From NCBI GenBank assembly GCA_017512985.1, contig JAFWEJ010000003.1, positions 62,001-126,000 on the forward strand: 64,000 bases of DNA, in the 5' to 3' direction. Positions 15,614-24,080 of the stretch are shown here, in pieces. The translations under genes and the position numbers were made by a program. The DNA comes from Clostridia bacterium. Lineage in GTDB: Bacteria > Bacillota > Clostridia > Christensenellales > Aristaeellaceae. The notes under the pieces were generated by a model, which worked only from the letters and a program-made list of their open reading frames with translations, was not told where the DNA came from and made no database searches. Within the stretch, counting starts at the first letter, position 1; every line of letters starts with the position of its first letter.

Positions 15614-16756
15614 TCATGCCAGTTCGGAATAGCTGCCCAGGTAGCTGCACTGCTCCAGCGTCACGTCCAGTTCCTCGATCAGGCGGGCGAACGCCGGGGA
15701 ATAGACTGAAGCGTCAATATCAAAGCAGAACATAAACTCAAAATCCCTGCCGGGCACAGGCCGGCTTTCCAGCTTGGTCAGGTTGATGCCCTGGGCATAG
15801 AAGCGGCCGAGCAGCTGGTACAGGGCGCCGGGCCGGTTGGGCAGCGCCAGCATCAGGCTGGTATGGTCCGCGCCGGGATAAATCTCCGGTTTCCGGGAAA
15901 TGCAGATGAACCGGGTATGATTGTTGCTGTTGTTCTGGATCTCTGTTTTCAGGATCTCCAGGCCGTACAGCGGCGCGCATTGGGCGGACGAGATCGCCGC
16001 GACGTCCTTCCGTCCGCTTTCCGCGACCATCTGGGCGGCGGCGGCCGTGTTGCTGCAGATGTTGACCCGCCACTGCTTGTTTTCCGCCAGGAATCCGGAG
16101 CACTGCTGAATCGCCTGCTCATGGGACCAGATTTCCCGGATGTCCTCCATCTTCACGCCGGCCGGCGCAAGCAGCGTGTGGTCGATCTTGACCCGCGCGG
16201 AACGGACAATGTAGCACTTCCGGCTGATCAGCTGGTCGTATACGCTGTTGACCGATCCCGCCAGGCTGTTCTCGATCGGCAGGATGCCGTACTCGCACAG
16301 CCCGCTCTCAATGGCGGAAAACACATTCTCAAACGTCCGGCAGTACATGATGGACGGGGAACGGAAGATTTTCTCACAAGCCTGCTGTGAATAGGCGCCT
16401 TCCACCCCCTGGCAGGCAACCGCGGCCTTTTCCGGAAACAGCTGCGGCGTTTCCTCCAGGCTCCGGCGGATCAATCCGCCCAGCTCGCTCTGTTTCTTTC
16501 CGTCCAGCATCTGGCTGGTCCGGCTCTGGGCCATCAGGAAACCGAACAGCGCGCGCACGCCGTTCTCGTTTGCTTCCCCGGCTTCCTTCCCCGCCTTGTT
16601 CAGCACCTCGCGCTCGCGCGCGGGATCCGTAACAGGCAGGTGGTTCTCCTGTTTGTACCGGCCGATCTGCCTGGCCGTTTCCATCCGTTCGCCGTACAAG
16701 CGGATCATCTCACTGTCGATCCGGTCGATCTCCGCCCTCAGTTCCTCAATCGTCAT
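15614..16756 (-). CDS. pheA: Bifunctional chorismate mutase / prephenate dehydratase
   Basis: A 380-residue P-protein that turns chorismate into prephenate and then phenylpyruvate, the branch to phenylalanine. Residues 1-85 are an AroQ-type helical chorismate mutase (LRAEIDRIDSEMIRL). The dehydratase domain, about 105-285, carries the catalytic threonine in NNHTRF. The ACT domain, about 290-370, has GAL and ESRP motifs that bind phenylalanine, so feedback inhibition is expected. It is the last gene of aroF-tyrA-pheA, 27 bases after tyrA, in a typical clostridial order. Confidence 0.95.
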   Translation of the reverse strand: MTIEELRAEIDRIDSEMIRLYGERMETARQIGRYKQENHLPVTDPAREREVLNKAGKEAGEANENGVRALFGFLMAQSRTSQMLDGKKQSELGGLIRRSLEETPQLFPEKAAVACQGVEGAYSQQACEKIFRSPSIMYCRTFENVFSAIESGLCEYGILPIENSLAGSVNSVYDQLISRKCYIVRSARVKIDHTLLAPAGVKMEDIREIWSHEQAIQQCSGFLAENKQWRVNICSNTAAAAQMVAESGRKDVAAISSAQCAPLYGLEILKTEIQNNSNNHTRFICISRKPEIYPGADHTSLMLALPNRPGALYQLLGRFYAQGINLTKLESRPVPGRDFEFMFCFDIDASVYSPAFARLIEELDVTLEQCSYLGSYSELA

Positions 16757-16783
16757 ATTCTGCGTCCTTTCATGCGCCTGCCG

Positions 16784-17638
16784 TTATTTTTCCTTCCATT
16801 CCGTATCGATCGCTTCCTTGCGCTCGCGGCCCTCCCGCAGGAGCCTTTTCAGTTCCTGCGCGTCTCCCGCCGCGATCGCGTCCCGGTACTCCTGCAGGGA
16901 GCGGATCAGGCAGTCCAGTTCAAAGCCCAGGTGCTCCGCGTTGTCCAGGAACAGTTCGGTCCACATGGTCTCGTTCAGTTTGGCCACCCGGGTCAGGTCC
17001 CGGTAGCTGCCCGCCGAAAAAGCCAGATGCTCCGCAGCCGTGGGGGATTTGATATAGGCATTGGAAACCACATGCGCAAGCTGGGACGTAAAGGCAATCA
17101 TCTCGTCATGCTTTTCCGCCGTCGTAACCGTCACAGAGCGGAAACCCGTCTCCCGCAGCAGTTCGCTCAGCCGGCTGACCATGAACAGGTCCTCTTTCTC
17201 CCGTGGAACCAGGATCATCGTCGCGCCGCGGAAAAGATTTCCGTCCGCGTACTTGATGCCCGAAAACTGTTTTCCGGCCATTGGATGCCCGCCTACAAAC
17301 GTGAAACCGTATTCCTTTGCCGTTTCAAAGCACGGTTCGCAGACCGCGCGTTTCACCCCGCACAGGTCGCATACGACCGCATCCTTCCGGATCAGCGGCG
17401 CCAGCTGCCGGAGCGTTTCCACCGCCGCGCCGGGATACACCGCCAGGAACAGGTAATCGCAGTCCCCGGCGTTTTCATCCGTCAATTCTCCTTGAACGGT
17501 TCCGGTCAGCAGGGCGTATTTCTGCACATGTTCATCCGTGTCTTTGCCCAGAATCCTGTGTCCGCGCTCTCCCAGCGCCTTGCACAGGGAAGCGCCCATC
17601 AGTCCCAGGCCGGTCACGCCGATCGTTTTGGTCTCCAT
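16784..17638 (-). CDS. tyrA: Prephenate dehydrogenase
   Basis: A 284-residue TyrA that oxidatively decarboxylates prephenate to 4-hydroxyphenylpyruvate, the branch to tyrosine. The NAD-binding loop GLGLMGASL is at 10-18 and the conserved GGHPMAGKQ lies near residue 120. No C-terminal ACT domain is present, so tyrosine control may act elsewhere, for example on the DAHP synthase. GGGAGG precedes the ATG. It lies 25 bases after aroF and 27 before pheA. Confidence 0.95.
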   Translation of the reverse strand: METKTIGVTGLGLMGASLCKALGERGHRILGKDTDEHVQKYALLTGTVQGELTDENAGDCDYLFLAVYPGAAVETLRQLAPLIRKDAVVCDLCGVKRAVCEPCFETAKEYGFTFVGGHPMAGKQFSGIKYADGNLFRGATMILVPREKEDLFMVSRLSELLRETGFRSVTVTTAEKHDEMIAFTSQLAHVVSNAYIKSPTAAEHLAFSAGSYRDLTRVAKLNETMWTELFLDNAEHLGFELDCLIRSLQEYRDAIAAGDAQELKRLLREGRERKEAIDTEWKEK

Positions 17639-17663
17639 GCCTTTTTTCCTCCCGAAGGCTGTG

Positions 17664-18668
17664 TTATACCACTGCCTCGCGGACTTTCATCACCGCCTTG
17701 GCCACGTCGTCAAACTGTTCCGGTGTCAGGCTCTGGGGCCCGTCGCACCGCGCGTGCGCCGGATCGTTGTGCACTTCGATCATCAGGCCGTCCGCTCCGC
17801 AGGCCGCTGCCGCAAGCGCCATGGGTTTTACATAACGCGCCGCGCCTGTCGCGTGGCTGGGATCCACGATCACCGGCAGGTGGCTGAGCTCATGCAGCAC
17901 TGCCACGGCGGAAAGGTCCAGCGTGTTCCGCGTATAGGTCTCAAAAGTGCGCACGCCGCGCTCGCACAGGATGACCTGCTCGTTGCCGCCGGCCATGATA
18001 TATTCGGCGCTCATCAGCAGCTCCTTGATGTTGTTGGCCAGGCCGCGCTTGAGCAGGATCGGCTTGTCGGTCCGGCCAAGCTCCTTGAGCAGTTCAAAGT
18101 TCTGCATGTTCCGTGCGCCCACCTGGATCACGTCCACTTCCTCAAACATCGGCAGGTGGCAGATATCCATAATTTCCGTAACAATCGGCATACCGGTGCG
18201 TTTTTTCACTTCCAGGAGAATCCGGATGCCTTCGGCGTGAAGCCCCTGGAAATCATAGGGGGAAGTCCTCGGTTTGAACGCGCCGCCGCGCAGCATGCCC
18301 GCCCCGCTTGCTTTTACCGCCCGGGCAACCGTCTCCACCTGTTCCTCCGATTCCACGGAACAGGGACCGGCGATCATCTGGAAGTTTCCGCCGCCGAAAG
18401 CGACGCTTTCCGCCACGCGGACGACGGTATCGTCCGGATGGAACTTCCGGTTCGCCTTCTTGAACGGTTCCGAGATCCGTGTCACGCTCTGGACAATATC
18501 CAGTCCGCTGATCAGGTCCGTATCAATCCGTGTCGTATCGCCCACCAGGCCGACGACGGTCTGGAACTCCCCCTCGGAGATATGGGTCCGTACGCCGTAG
18601 CTTTCCAGCCAGGCAATCAGGCGGTCCTGCTCCTCTTTACGGATATCTTTTTTCAGCGCAATAATCAT
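17664..18668 (-). CDS. aroF: DAHP synthase (3-deoxy-7-phosphoheptulonate synthase)
   Basis: A 334-residue type I-beta DAHP synthase, the first committed step of aromatic amino acid synthesis (phosphoenolpyruvate plus erythrose 4-phosphate). Residues 1-70 form the ferredoxin-like regulatory domain of the Thermotoga type. The barrel holds AGPCSVES, GGAFKPRTSPYDFQG, KRG and DPSHATG, the known substrate and metal sites. The gene is led by a 39-codon open frame and a 12-bp hairpin that together look like an attenuator. The ribosome site GGGAAGGAGAG lies just after the hairpin. Confidence 0.95.
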   Translation of the reverse strand: MIIALKKDIRKEEQDRLIAWLESYGVRTHISEGEFQTVVGLVGDTTRIDTDLISGLDIVQSVTRISEPFKKANRKFHPDDTVVRVAESVAFGGGNFQMIAGPCSVESEEQVETVARAVKASGAGMLRGGAFKPRTSPYDFQGLHAEGIRILLEVKKRTGMPIVTEIMDICHLPMFEEVDVIQVGARNMQNFELLKELGRTDKPILLKRGLANNIKELLMSAEYIMAGGNEQVILCERGVRTFETYTRNTLDLSAVAVLHELSHLPVIVDPSHATGAARYVKPMALAAAACGADGLMIEVHNDPAHARCDGPQSLTPEQFDDVAKAVMKVREAVV

Positions 18669-18693
18669 GGTATTCTCTCCTTCCCGGAATAAA

Positions 18694-18722
18694 CAGGGCC
18701 CGCAGTAATTCTGCGGGCCCTG
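18694..18722 (-). terminator. Attenuator-like hairpin before aroF
   Basis: A perfect 12-bp stem CAGGGCCCGCAG/CTGCGGGCCCTG (18694-18705, 18711-18722) with a 5-base loop is followed on the minus strand by TTTATT and then the aroF ribosome site. Its position between a short leader frame and aroF suggests conditional termination. Confidence 0.6.
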
Positions 18723-18758
18723 ATGTTCACCCTTTTCGGGGAAACCTGCGCGGCAAAA

Positions 18759-18878
18759 TTACCTTACCTCAGACAGAACGGGGAAAGGTAAAATAATAAA
18801 ACACGTAAGCCTCCCGCATGGCGGTTCCTTCCCGCGCCTTTGGCGCGTCAGTAAATTCACGGGTATTCTATCATCCAT
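18759..18878 (-). CDS. Putative 39-residue leader peptide of the aro operon
   Basis: A small frame opens with ATG 18878 behind a good AAGGAAGG site and ends 37 bases before the 12-bp hairpin. The C-terminal half reads TCFIILPFPVLSEVR, so two phenylalanine codons and a dense hydrophobic stretch are read just before the hairpin. This fits ribosome-mediated attenuation by aromatic supply, though there is no long run of Phe or Tyr codons as in pheL. A GCGCC/GGCGC hairpin lies inside the frame. The region could instead be a structured leader without translation. Confidence 0.4.
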   Translation of the reverse strand: MDDRIPVNLLTRQRRGKEPPCGRLTCFIILPFPVLSEVR

Positions 18879-19016
18879 CCTTCCTTCTGGCAAGTTTCCC
18901 TTCCGCATATGCAGAGGAAATACATTTTCAGGCAACTTTCAGAGGAACCCTCCGCAGATCGGTTACACAGCGAACGAATATATGCTCGTTTTGGTGTATC
19001 TTTTTTGTAAAAACCT

Positions 19017-19045
19017 TTGACATCGCCGCCGGATTCCTGTATGAT
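19017..19045 (+). promoter_or_regulatory. Promoter of the EAL gene
   Basis: TTGACA (19017-19022), a 17-base spacer and TATGAT (19040-19045) form a near-consensus promoter 50 bases before the GTG start at 19097. The opposite strand of this 430-base gap carries the aro leader. Confidence 0.8.
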
Positions 19046-19096
19046 GACAATGGTAATATATCCTATATAGGTAAAACGTTCAGATAGGGTGATATC

Positions 19097-21022
19097 GTGT
19101 CCCAGGCCGATACTCATTTCATCCCGAACAATTACACACCCGTGGGCGATCTGATCGTGATTGCGATCTGTTTTGTTATGCTTGCCCTGATCTATTTTTC
19201 CTATATGCGTAAATCGCCGGCTTTCAGGGTCTTTATGACGATTATTTTCACGCTGATTCTGACTGCCGTGCTGAATGTAACCTATAACGCCCTTGCCTCC
19301 CGGTTTGGCGCGGTTCCTGTGGTCTACGCCTTCCGGTGCCTGTTCCATGCCGCCCTGTTTACGGTGTATTTCCTCTTTACCCTGTACATCGCCGAAGTGA
19401 CCCGGCTGGACCGGCGGAAAACGATCCGGATCCTGCTGGGCGCTTTTGCCGTCCTGGCAATGATCGTCGTTGTCGACGTAGCCAGCAGTATCCGGAGTTT
19501 TAATGAAGGCCACTCCGCCGTTGAGCTGAGCTCCCGGGGCCGTCTGGTCTTTCTCGTCGGATACCTGGCCTTTGCCGCAACCAACCTGATCCTGCTCGCC
19601 ACGGTCCGCCGCCGGCTGTACAAATGGGTCATGTTCGGCTTCTACTCTTCCGTTGCGCTGGCCTTTGCCATACTGCTGTTCCAGCAGATCCTGGGCGGCG
19701 GCTCCTCCTTCACGGTGTCCTCCTTCCTTTTCCCGGTCATCGCCATGTTCTATATCATGCACTCCACGCCCTATGACGCCGAGATCGGCGCGCTGGACAG
19801 CACCACGCTGAATGCCACTGTCAGCGAATGGTATGGGAAAAAGAGAAACTTTATCTTCATGAGCCTGTATATGCCGGAGCTGGCCGGCGAAGGAGAACAG
19901 ATGCCGGATGAAGTCCGGGCGGCTGTACGGCAGTTCGCCGTGGAGCATTTCCGGAACGCCCTGCTCTTCCAGCCGGACCACGGACATCTGCTGCTCCTGT
20001 TCCCGAAGAACCGGAATCCGGATTATGAACACCGGCTGGAAAAGAGCCTGAAAGCACTCAGGGAATACCACCGGCTTTATCAGTATGACTATAAGATCGT
20101 CATCGGCGAATCAATCGAAGCAATCAGCCGGAAAAATGAATACATCAGCTTCATACGGAATACCCACAGGGGCATGGCACTGAATACTGTCCACCGGATC
20201 AATCCGGAGGATACCGCCGCCTTTGACCGCAGTGAATATATTCTCCGGCAGCTGGCGGATATCCACAGCCGGCACGACCTGGATGACGAACGCGTGCTGG
20301 TCTACTGCCAGCCGGTCTGCAACGTGGCCACGGGCAAATACGATACCGCTGAAGCCCTGATGCGCCTCCGGTTTGAAGATCTCGGCCTCATTTTCCCGGA
20401 CCAGTTCATTTTCCTGGCTGAGGAAAACGGCTATATCCATACCCTGACCGAAATCATCCTGCACAAAACCTGTGACGAAATCCGGAAGCTGACCGCGGAA
20501 GGATATGAAATCAACCGCATATCCGTCAATGTTTCTGTACTGGAACTGAAGGCGGACAGCTTCTGCGACGACATCAGCGGAATCATATCCGGAAGCGGAA
20601 TCCCCGGTGAAAAAGTCGCGATCGAACTGACCGAATCCCAGAACGAAAGCGAATTTGACGTAATGAAGTCCAAGATCACCGAGCTGAAGGACAGGGGAAT
20701 CAAGTTCTACCTGGACGATTTCGGCACCGGCTACTCCAACATGGAGCGGATTATCGAGCTTCCCTTCGACATCATCAAATTCGACCGGTCCCTGGTCATC
20801 GCCTCCGGCAGCAGCTCCCGTTCCGAGAAGATCGTCCGTAACATGGCGGACATGTTCAGTGACCTGAACTACTCCGTGCTTTATGAGGGCGTGGAAAACG
20901 AATCGGACGAGAACCTCTGCCTGGATATGTCCGCCTCCTACCTGCAGGGATACAAGTTCTCCCGGCCGATTCCCATCGAAGAGCTCCGCAGGTTCGCGGA
21001 ACGAAAAAAAGAAATCAGCTGA
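19097..21022 (+). CDS. Membrane-bound c-di-GMP phosphodiesterase (EAL)
   Basis: A 641-residue protein that should hydrolyse c-di-GMP at the inner face of the membrane. Residues 15-222 hold about seven membrane helices forming a sensor. Residues 235-390 are a poorly conserved, GGDEF-like or linker region without a GGDEF motif. The EAL domain begins near 400: EALMRL at 419-424, then NVS, ELTES, DDFGTGYSN, KFD, EGVE and LQGY, so all catalytic and metal motifs are kept. The start is GTG, supported by an AGGGTG site and the promoter at 19017. It stands alone between two terminators and may oppose the GGDEF protein at 31.7-32.7 kb. Confidence 0.92.
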   Translation: MSQADTHFIPNNYTPVGDLIVIAICFVMLALIYFSYMRKSPAFRVFMTIIFTLILTAVLNVTYNALASRFGAVPVVYAFRCLFHAALFTVYFLFTLYIAEVTRLDRRKTIRILLGAFAVLAMIVVVDVASSIRSFNEGHSAVELSSRGRLVFLVGYLAFAATNLILLATVRRRLYKWVMFGFYSSVALAFAILLFQQILGGGSSFTVSSFLFPVIAMFYIMHSTPYDAEIGALDSTTLNATVSEWYGKKRNFIFMSLYMPELAGEGEQMPDEVRAAVRQFAVEHFRNALLFQPDHGHLLLLFPKNRNPDYEHRLEKSLKALREYHRLYQYDYKIVIGESIEAISRKNEYISFIRNTHRGMALNTVHRINPEDTAAFDRSEYILRQLADIHSRHDLDDERVLVYCQPVCNVATGKYDTAEALMRLRFEDLGLIFPDQFIFLAEENGYIHTLTEIILHKTCDEIRKLTAEGYEINRISVNVSVLELKADSFCDDISGIISGSGIPGEKVAIELTESQNESEFDVMKSKITELKDRGIKFYLDDFGTGYSNMERIIELPFDIIKFDRSLVIASGSSSRSEKIVRNMADMFSDLNYSVLYEGVENESDENLCLDMSASYLQGYKFSRPIPIEELRRFAERKKEIS

Positions 21023-21046
21023 CTGTACGGCCAGCTGATTTCTTTT
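21007..21046. terminator. Two-way terminator, stem includes the EAL stop codon
   Basis: A 15-bp stem AAAAGAAATCAGCTG/CAGCTGATTTCTTTT (21007-21021, 21032-21046) serves the EAL gene and the convergent adaptor gene. The last EAL codons lie in the left arm. Confidence 0.85.
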
Positions 21047-21054
21047 CTGAATTC

Positions 21055-22134
21055 TTATTCGGCTTTCTTAGCGTCCTCTCCCGCGGTGACGACCACGGCC
21101 ATCCCGAAGTAGACGTTCTCGTCCGGCGTAAAGTCGATCACGGCTTTATAGGTCACTTCCTCCGTATCTTCCTCCGGCATTTCGGTGATGTATCTCACGG
21201 TGCCTTCATAGGACCTGCTCTCATCCGCTTCCAGTTCAATCAGCACTTTGTCGCCCGCCTTCAGGGACTGGCGGTCGTCTGCGCTGACGGCTACTTCCAC
21301 CCGCATGCCGCTGATCGGAGCGATCTGGGCTATGACGTCTCCCTTGCTGACCGTCGAACCAACTTCCGCTGAAACGGACATGATCACGCCTTCCTCCGCC
21401 GCGGCCACCGCCGTACCGGTCATCTCATATCCTTCAAAGGTGCCGCTGAGCGTTTCCATCAGCAGGTCGCCGCGCTTCACCTGGTCGCCGTCCTTCACCG
21501 CCACATTGACGATCGCTCCGGTCGTTGAAACAGCCGTCGGATTCACCCGGGATACCGAGCCGCGGCCGACGCGCTGCAGTTCCGTGCACGCTTCATCCCG
21601 GTACACCGTAACCGAATCCCCGGGGATGAAATTCCCTTCCGTCACCAGTACCGTGTAGCTGGTGCCGTCGATTGCCGTGATAATGCCGACGCCTCTGCGG
21701 GATGTGACCGTTCTGCAGACGACATAAACCTTCTCGCCGGTATGCACCAGCATGGTTTCAACAGAACTGTATGCCTTGGAACTGTTTGCACTGACAGTGT
21801 ACTTCGCCGTTCCCTCAATATAGAGGTCCGCCCCGTACTGTTCCGTCACCGTTTCCGCGTCGTCGCCGGCTTTCACGAACACGCCTGTCACCGTTCCGTC
21901 TCCGGCGGCATAGGTCTTTTCTGTCCGGTAGCTGAACAGCGTGTCGCCCGCGGCAACATGCATACCCGCTTCAACGGACACGTTGTCCACCGTACCGCCG
22001 ATCGGCGCGTAAACAGGTACTGTCACGCCGGCCTCCACCGTTCCGTTCAGGCTCAGTGTTTCCGCCTGGGCAGCGCCGGCAGCCAGCAGTGTCAGCGCGA
22101 AGAGAATTGCCATAACCCGTTTCATCGTCTTCAT
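21055..22134 (-). CDS. Exported HlyD/MacA-like adaptor protein
   Basis: A 359-residue exported protein with a clear signal peptide (MKTMKRVMAILFALTLLAAG, then AAQAE). The body has two lipoyl-like halves (VYAPIGGTVDNVSVEAGMHV near 32-52 and a second near 250-280) and a C-terminal beta barrel, as in membrane-fusion proteins of efflux pumps. The start at 22134 has a strong CAGGAGG site; a longer frame to 22176 lacks one. It is the last gene of adaptor-ATPase-permease-adaptor, so the operon has two adaptor-like proteins. This one lacks a coiled-coil hairpin, and its partner may be the membrane-anchored adaptor. Confidence 0.75.
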   Translation of the reverse strand: MKTMKRVMAILFALTLLAAGAAQAETLSLNGTVEAGVTVPVYAPIGGTVDNVSVEAGMHVAAGDTLFSYRTEKTYAAGDGTVTGVFVKAGDDAETVTEQYGADLYIEGTAKYTVSANSSKAYSSVETMLVHTGEKVYVVCRTVTSRRGVGIITAIDGTSYTVLVTEGNFIPGDSVTVYRDEACTELQRVGRGSVSRVNPTAVSTTGAIVNVAVKDGDQVKRGDLLMETLSGTFEGYEMTGTAVAAAEEGVIMSVSAEVGSTVSKGDVIAQIAPISGMRVEVAVSADDRQSLKAGDKVLIELEADESRSYEGTVRYITEMPEEDTEEVTYKAVIDFTPDENVYFGMAVVVTAGEDAKKAE

Positions 22135-22178
22135 TGTTTGTTTCCTCCTGTATATCTTCAATAATTTTATTTGCATAA

Positions 22179-23390
22179 TCAGACCGCGCGCAGCGCGTCA
22201 ATGGGATTCAGCCGGCTGGCCTTCCTGGCAGGCGCCCATCCGAAGATGATACCGACTGCCGCGGAGAAACCCACACCCAGGAGCACGGCGCCCATGTTCA
22301 GGACAAAACCGGTACCCAGCAGCCGGCACAATCCGAAGGAGAGCGCCAGGCCGAATATCACGCCGAGCAGGCCGCCGATCATGGAAAGCAGGAAGCTCTC
22401 CAGCAGGAACTGCATCTGGATCTGTCCGGGAACCGCGCCCAGCGCCTTCTTCAGGCCGATCTCAGCCGTCCTTTCCGTAACGGTCGTCAGCATCATGTTC
22501 ATGATGCCGATACCGCCCACCACCAGCGCGATCGAGGCAATGCCCGCCAGGAGCGAACTGAGCATGGTGGTCATCGTGTTCATGGTTTCTTCAATGCTTT
22601 CCATCGATGAAACCGTAAAGCAGTCTTCCTCAAAATCGAACAGCACGTCCATGGCGTCCTCGATTTCTTCCTGCGCCGCGGTAGAATCCGCGCCAGCCTT
22701 CAGGTAAACCGTAAAGGAAGTGATGTCTGTGGAGTTGTTCACCTTCATGGCTGTGGTATAAGGAATGAGGATATCCGGCGATCCGCTGAAGATCGAAGCG
22801 ACGCCGCCGCCGCTGTCCTCCTCATACCGTCCGACAATCGTAAAGGGAAGCCCGGAGACATACAGGGTCTCACCGATGGGATTGACGCCCAGGAAAAACT
22901 CGTCCACCATCTCCTGGCTGATCACGCAGACATAGCTGCAGTTGTCGTCATCAATAAAGTTCAGCGCCCGTCCCTGGATGATCATATCTTCGTTCAGGTT
23001 GAAATAGTAGGCGTTTCTGCCTGATACGGAGATGCGCGTCTGCACGTCGTTCCCGTAGGAAACGCGGCCGTTCAGGCTGACGCTCGGCACAACGCCGTCC
23101 ACGTTTTCCAGGTTTGAGATCACTTTCAGGTCTTCAGGCGTCACGCCGCTTTTCAGGTCGCTGCCCGTCACGGATACCGTCAGGGTACCCACGCCCATGC
23201 TTGAGAAGGACGAGGAAATCGTCCCGGATACGCCGGACACTGTGGAAATCAGGGTAATGACCGCCATGACGCCGATCATGATGCCCAGCAGCGTCAGGAA
23301 GGAACGGACCTTGTTGCTCCGGATGTTGTCCAGCGCCATGGCCGTACTCTCACGGACCATGATCAGCTTTTTCCGGATCGCGTTAAGCAT
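22179..23390 (-). CDS. MacB-like ABC transporter permease
   Basis: A 403-residue permease of the MacB/FtsX type. One helix near residues 22-45 (SFLTLLGIMIGVMAVITLI) is followed by a large extracytoplasmic domain of about 220 residues and three C-terminal helices. The KALGA motif that couples the permease to its ATPase is present. Such systems move peptides, antibiotics or lipoproteins outwards by a mechanotransmission cycle. The ATG at 23390 has a GGAGGG site and overlaps the ATPase stop by eight bases, showing translational coupling. Confidence 0.88.
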   Translation of the reverse strand: MLNAIRKKLIMVRESTAMALDNIRSNKVRSFLTLLGIMIGVMAVITLISTVSGVSGTISSSFSSMGVGTLTVSVTGSDLKSGVTPEDLKVISNLENVDGVVPSVSLNGRVSYGNDVQTRISVSGRNAYYFNLNEDMIIQGRALNFIDDDNCSYVCVISQEMVDEFFLGVNPIGETLYVSGLPFTIVGRYEEDSGGGVASIFSGSPDILIPYTTAMKVNNSTDITSFTVYLKAGADSTAAQEEIEDAMDVLFDFEEDCFTVSSMESIEETMNTMTTMLSSLLAGIASIALVVGGIGIMNMMLTTVTERTAEIGLKKALGAVPGQIQMQFLLESFLLSMIGGLLGVIFGLALSFGLCRLLGTGFVLNMGAVLLGVGFSAAVGIIFGWAPARKASRLNPIDALRAV

Positions 23391-24078
23391 CCTGCAGCCC
23401 TCCTTCCGAGATCTCCCCGTCAATAATATGAACAACCCGGCGGGCGTTGGAGGCAATCTTCATATCGTGGGTAATCATGATCACCGTACGTTTTTCCTCA
23501 TTCAGTTCCCGGAACAGCTGCATAATCTGGGCGCCGGTTTTCTGGTCCAGCGCTCCGGTCGGCTCGTCCGCCAGCAGAATGGAGGGGTTGCCCACCATTG
23601 CCCGGGCAATCGCCACACGCTGCTGCTGTCCGCCGGACAACTGGCTGGGCAGGTGGTCCATCCGATCCTTCAGCCCGACGCGTTCCAGCATCGCTTCCGC
23701 CCGTTCTCGGCGTTCCTTCGGCCGGATCCCGGTATAAATCAGGGGCAGTTCCACATTCTTTCTCGCCGTCAGCCGGGGCAGCAGCTGGGAATTCTGGAAA
23801 ATGAACCCGATCTCCCGGTTTCTCAGCTCCGCCAGCTCCCGCTCGTCCATGTCCTCCACTTCCCGGCCTCGCAGCGTATATTCGCCGGAAGTGGGCGTAT
23901 CCAGGCAGCCGATGATGTTCATCAGGGTTGTCTTGCCGCTGCCGGACGGTCCCAGAACGGAGAGGTATTCGCCTTCCTCCAGTTCCAGGGAGACCTTCTT
24001 CAGCGCGTGGACGTTTTCCCCTTCCAGCGGATAGATCTTGTCAATCTCCCGCATCCGGAAGAATACTTCATCTGCCAT
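23383..24078 (-). CDS. MacB-like ABC transporter ATPase
   Basis: A 231-residue ATPase of the LolD/MacB group. Walker A is GPSGSGKTT (43-51), the signature LSGGQ is at 147-151, and Walker B with catalytic Glu reads [11 protein letters not shown] (about 168-178). It pairs with the permease whose gene overlaps its end by eight bases, and follows the anchored adaptor gene by two bases. The complex lies on the cytoplasmic membrane face. Confidence 0.92.
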   Translation of the reverse strand: MADEVFFRMREIDKIYPLEGENVHALKKVSLELEEGEYLSVLGPSGSGKTTLMNIIGCLDTPTSGEYTLRGREVEDMDERELAELRNREIGFIFQNSQLLPRLTARKNVELPLIYTGIRPKERRERAEAMLERVGLKDRMDHLPSQLSGGQQQRVAIARAMVGNPSILLADEPTGALDQKTGAQIMQLFRELNEEKRTVIMITHDMKIASNARRVVHIIDGEISEGGLQDA

Positions 24079-24080
24079 CG

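Noticed and set aside
18694-18890. T-box riboswitch before aroF
   Set aside because: The sequence GGAACCGC is only loosely like the T-box consensus, and no specifier-loop stem or full antiterminator could be drawn.
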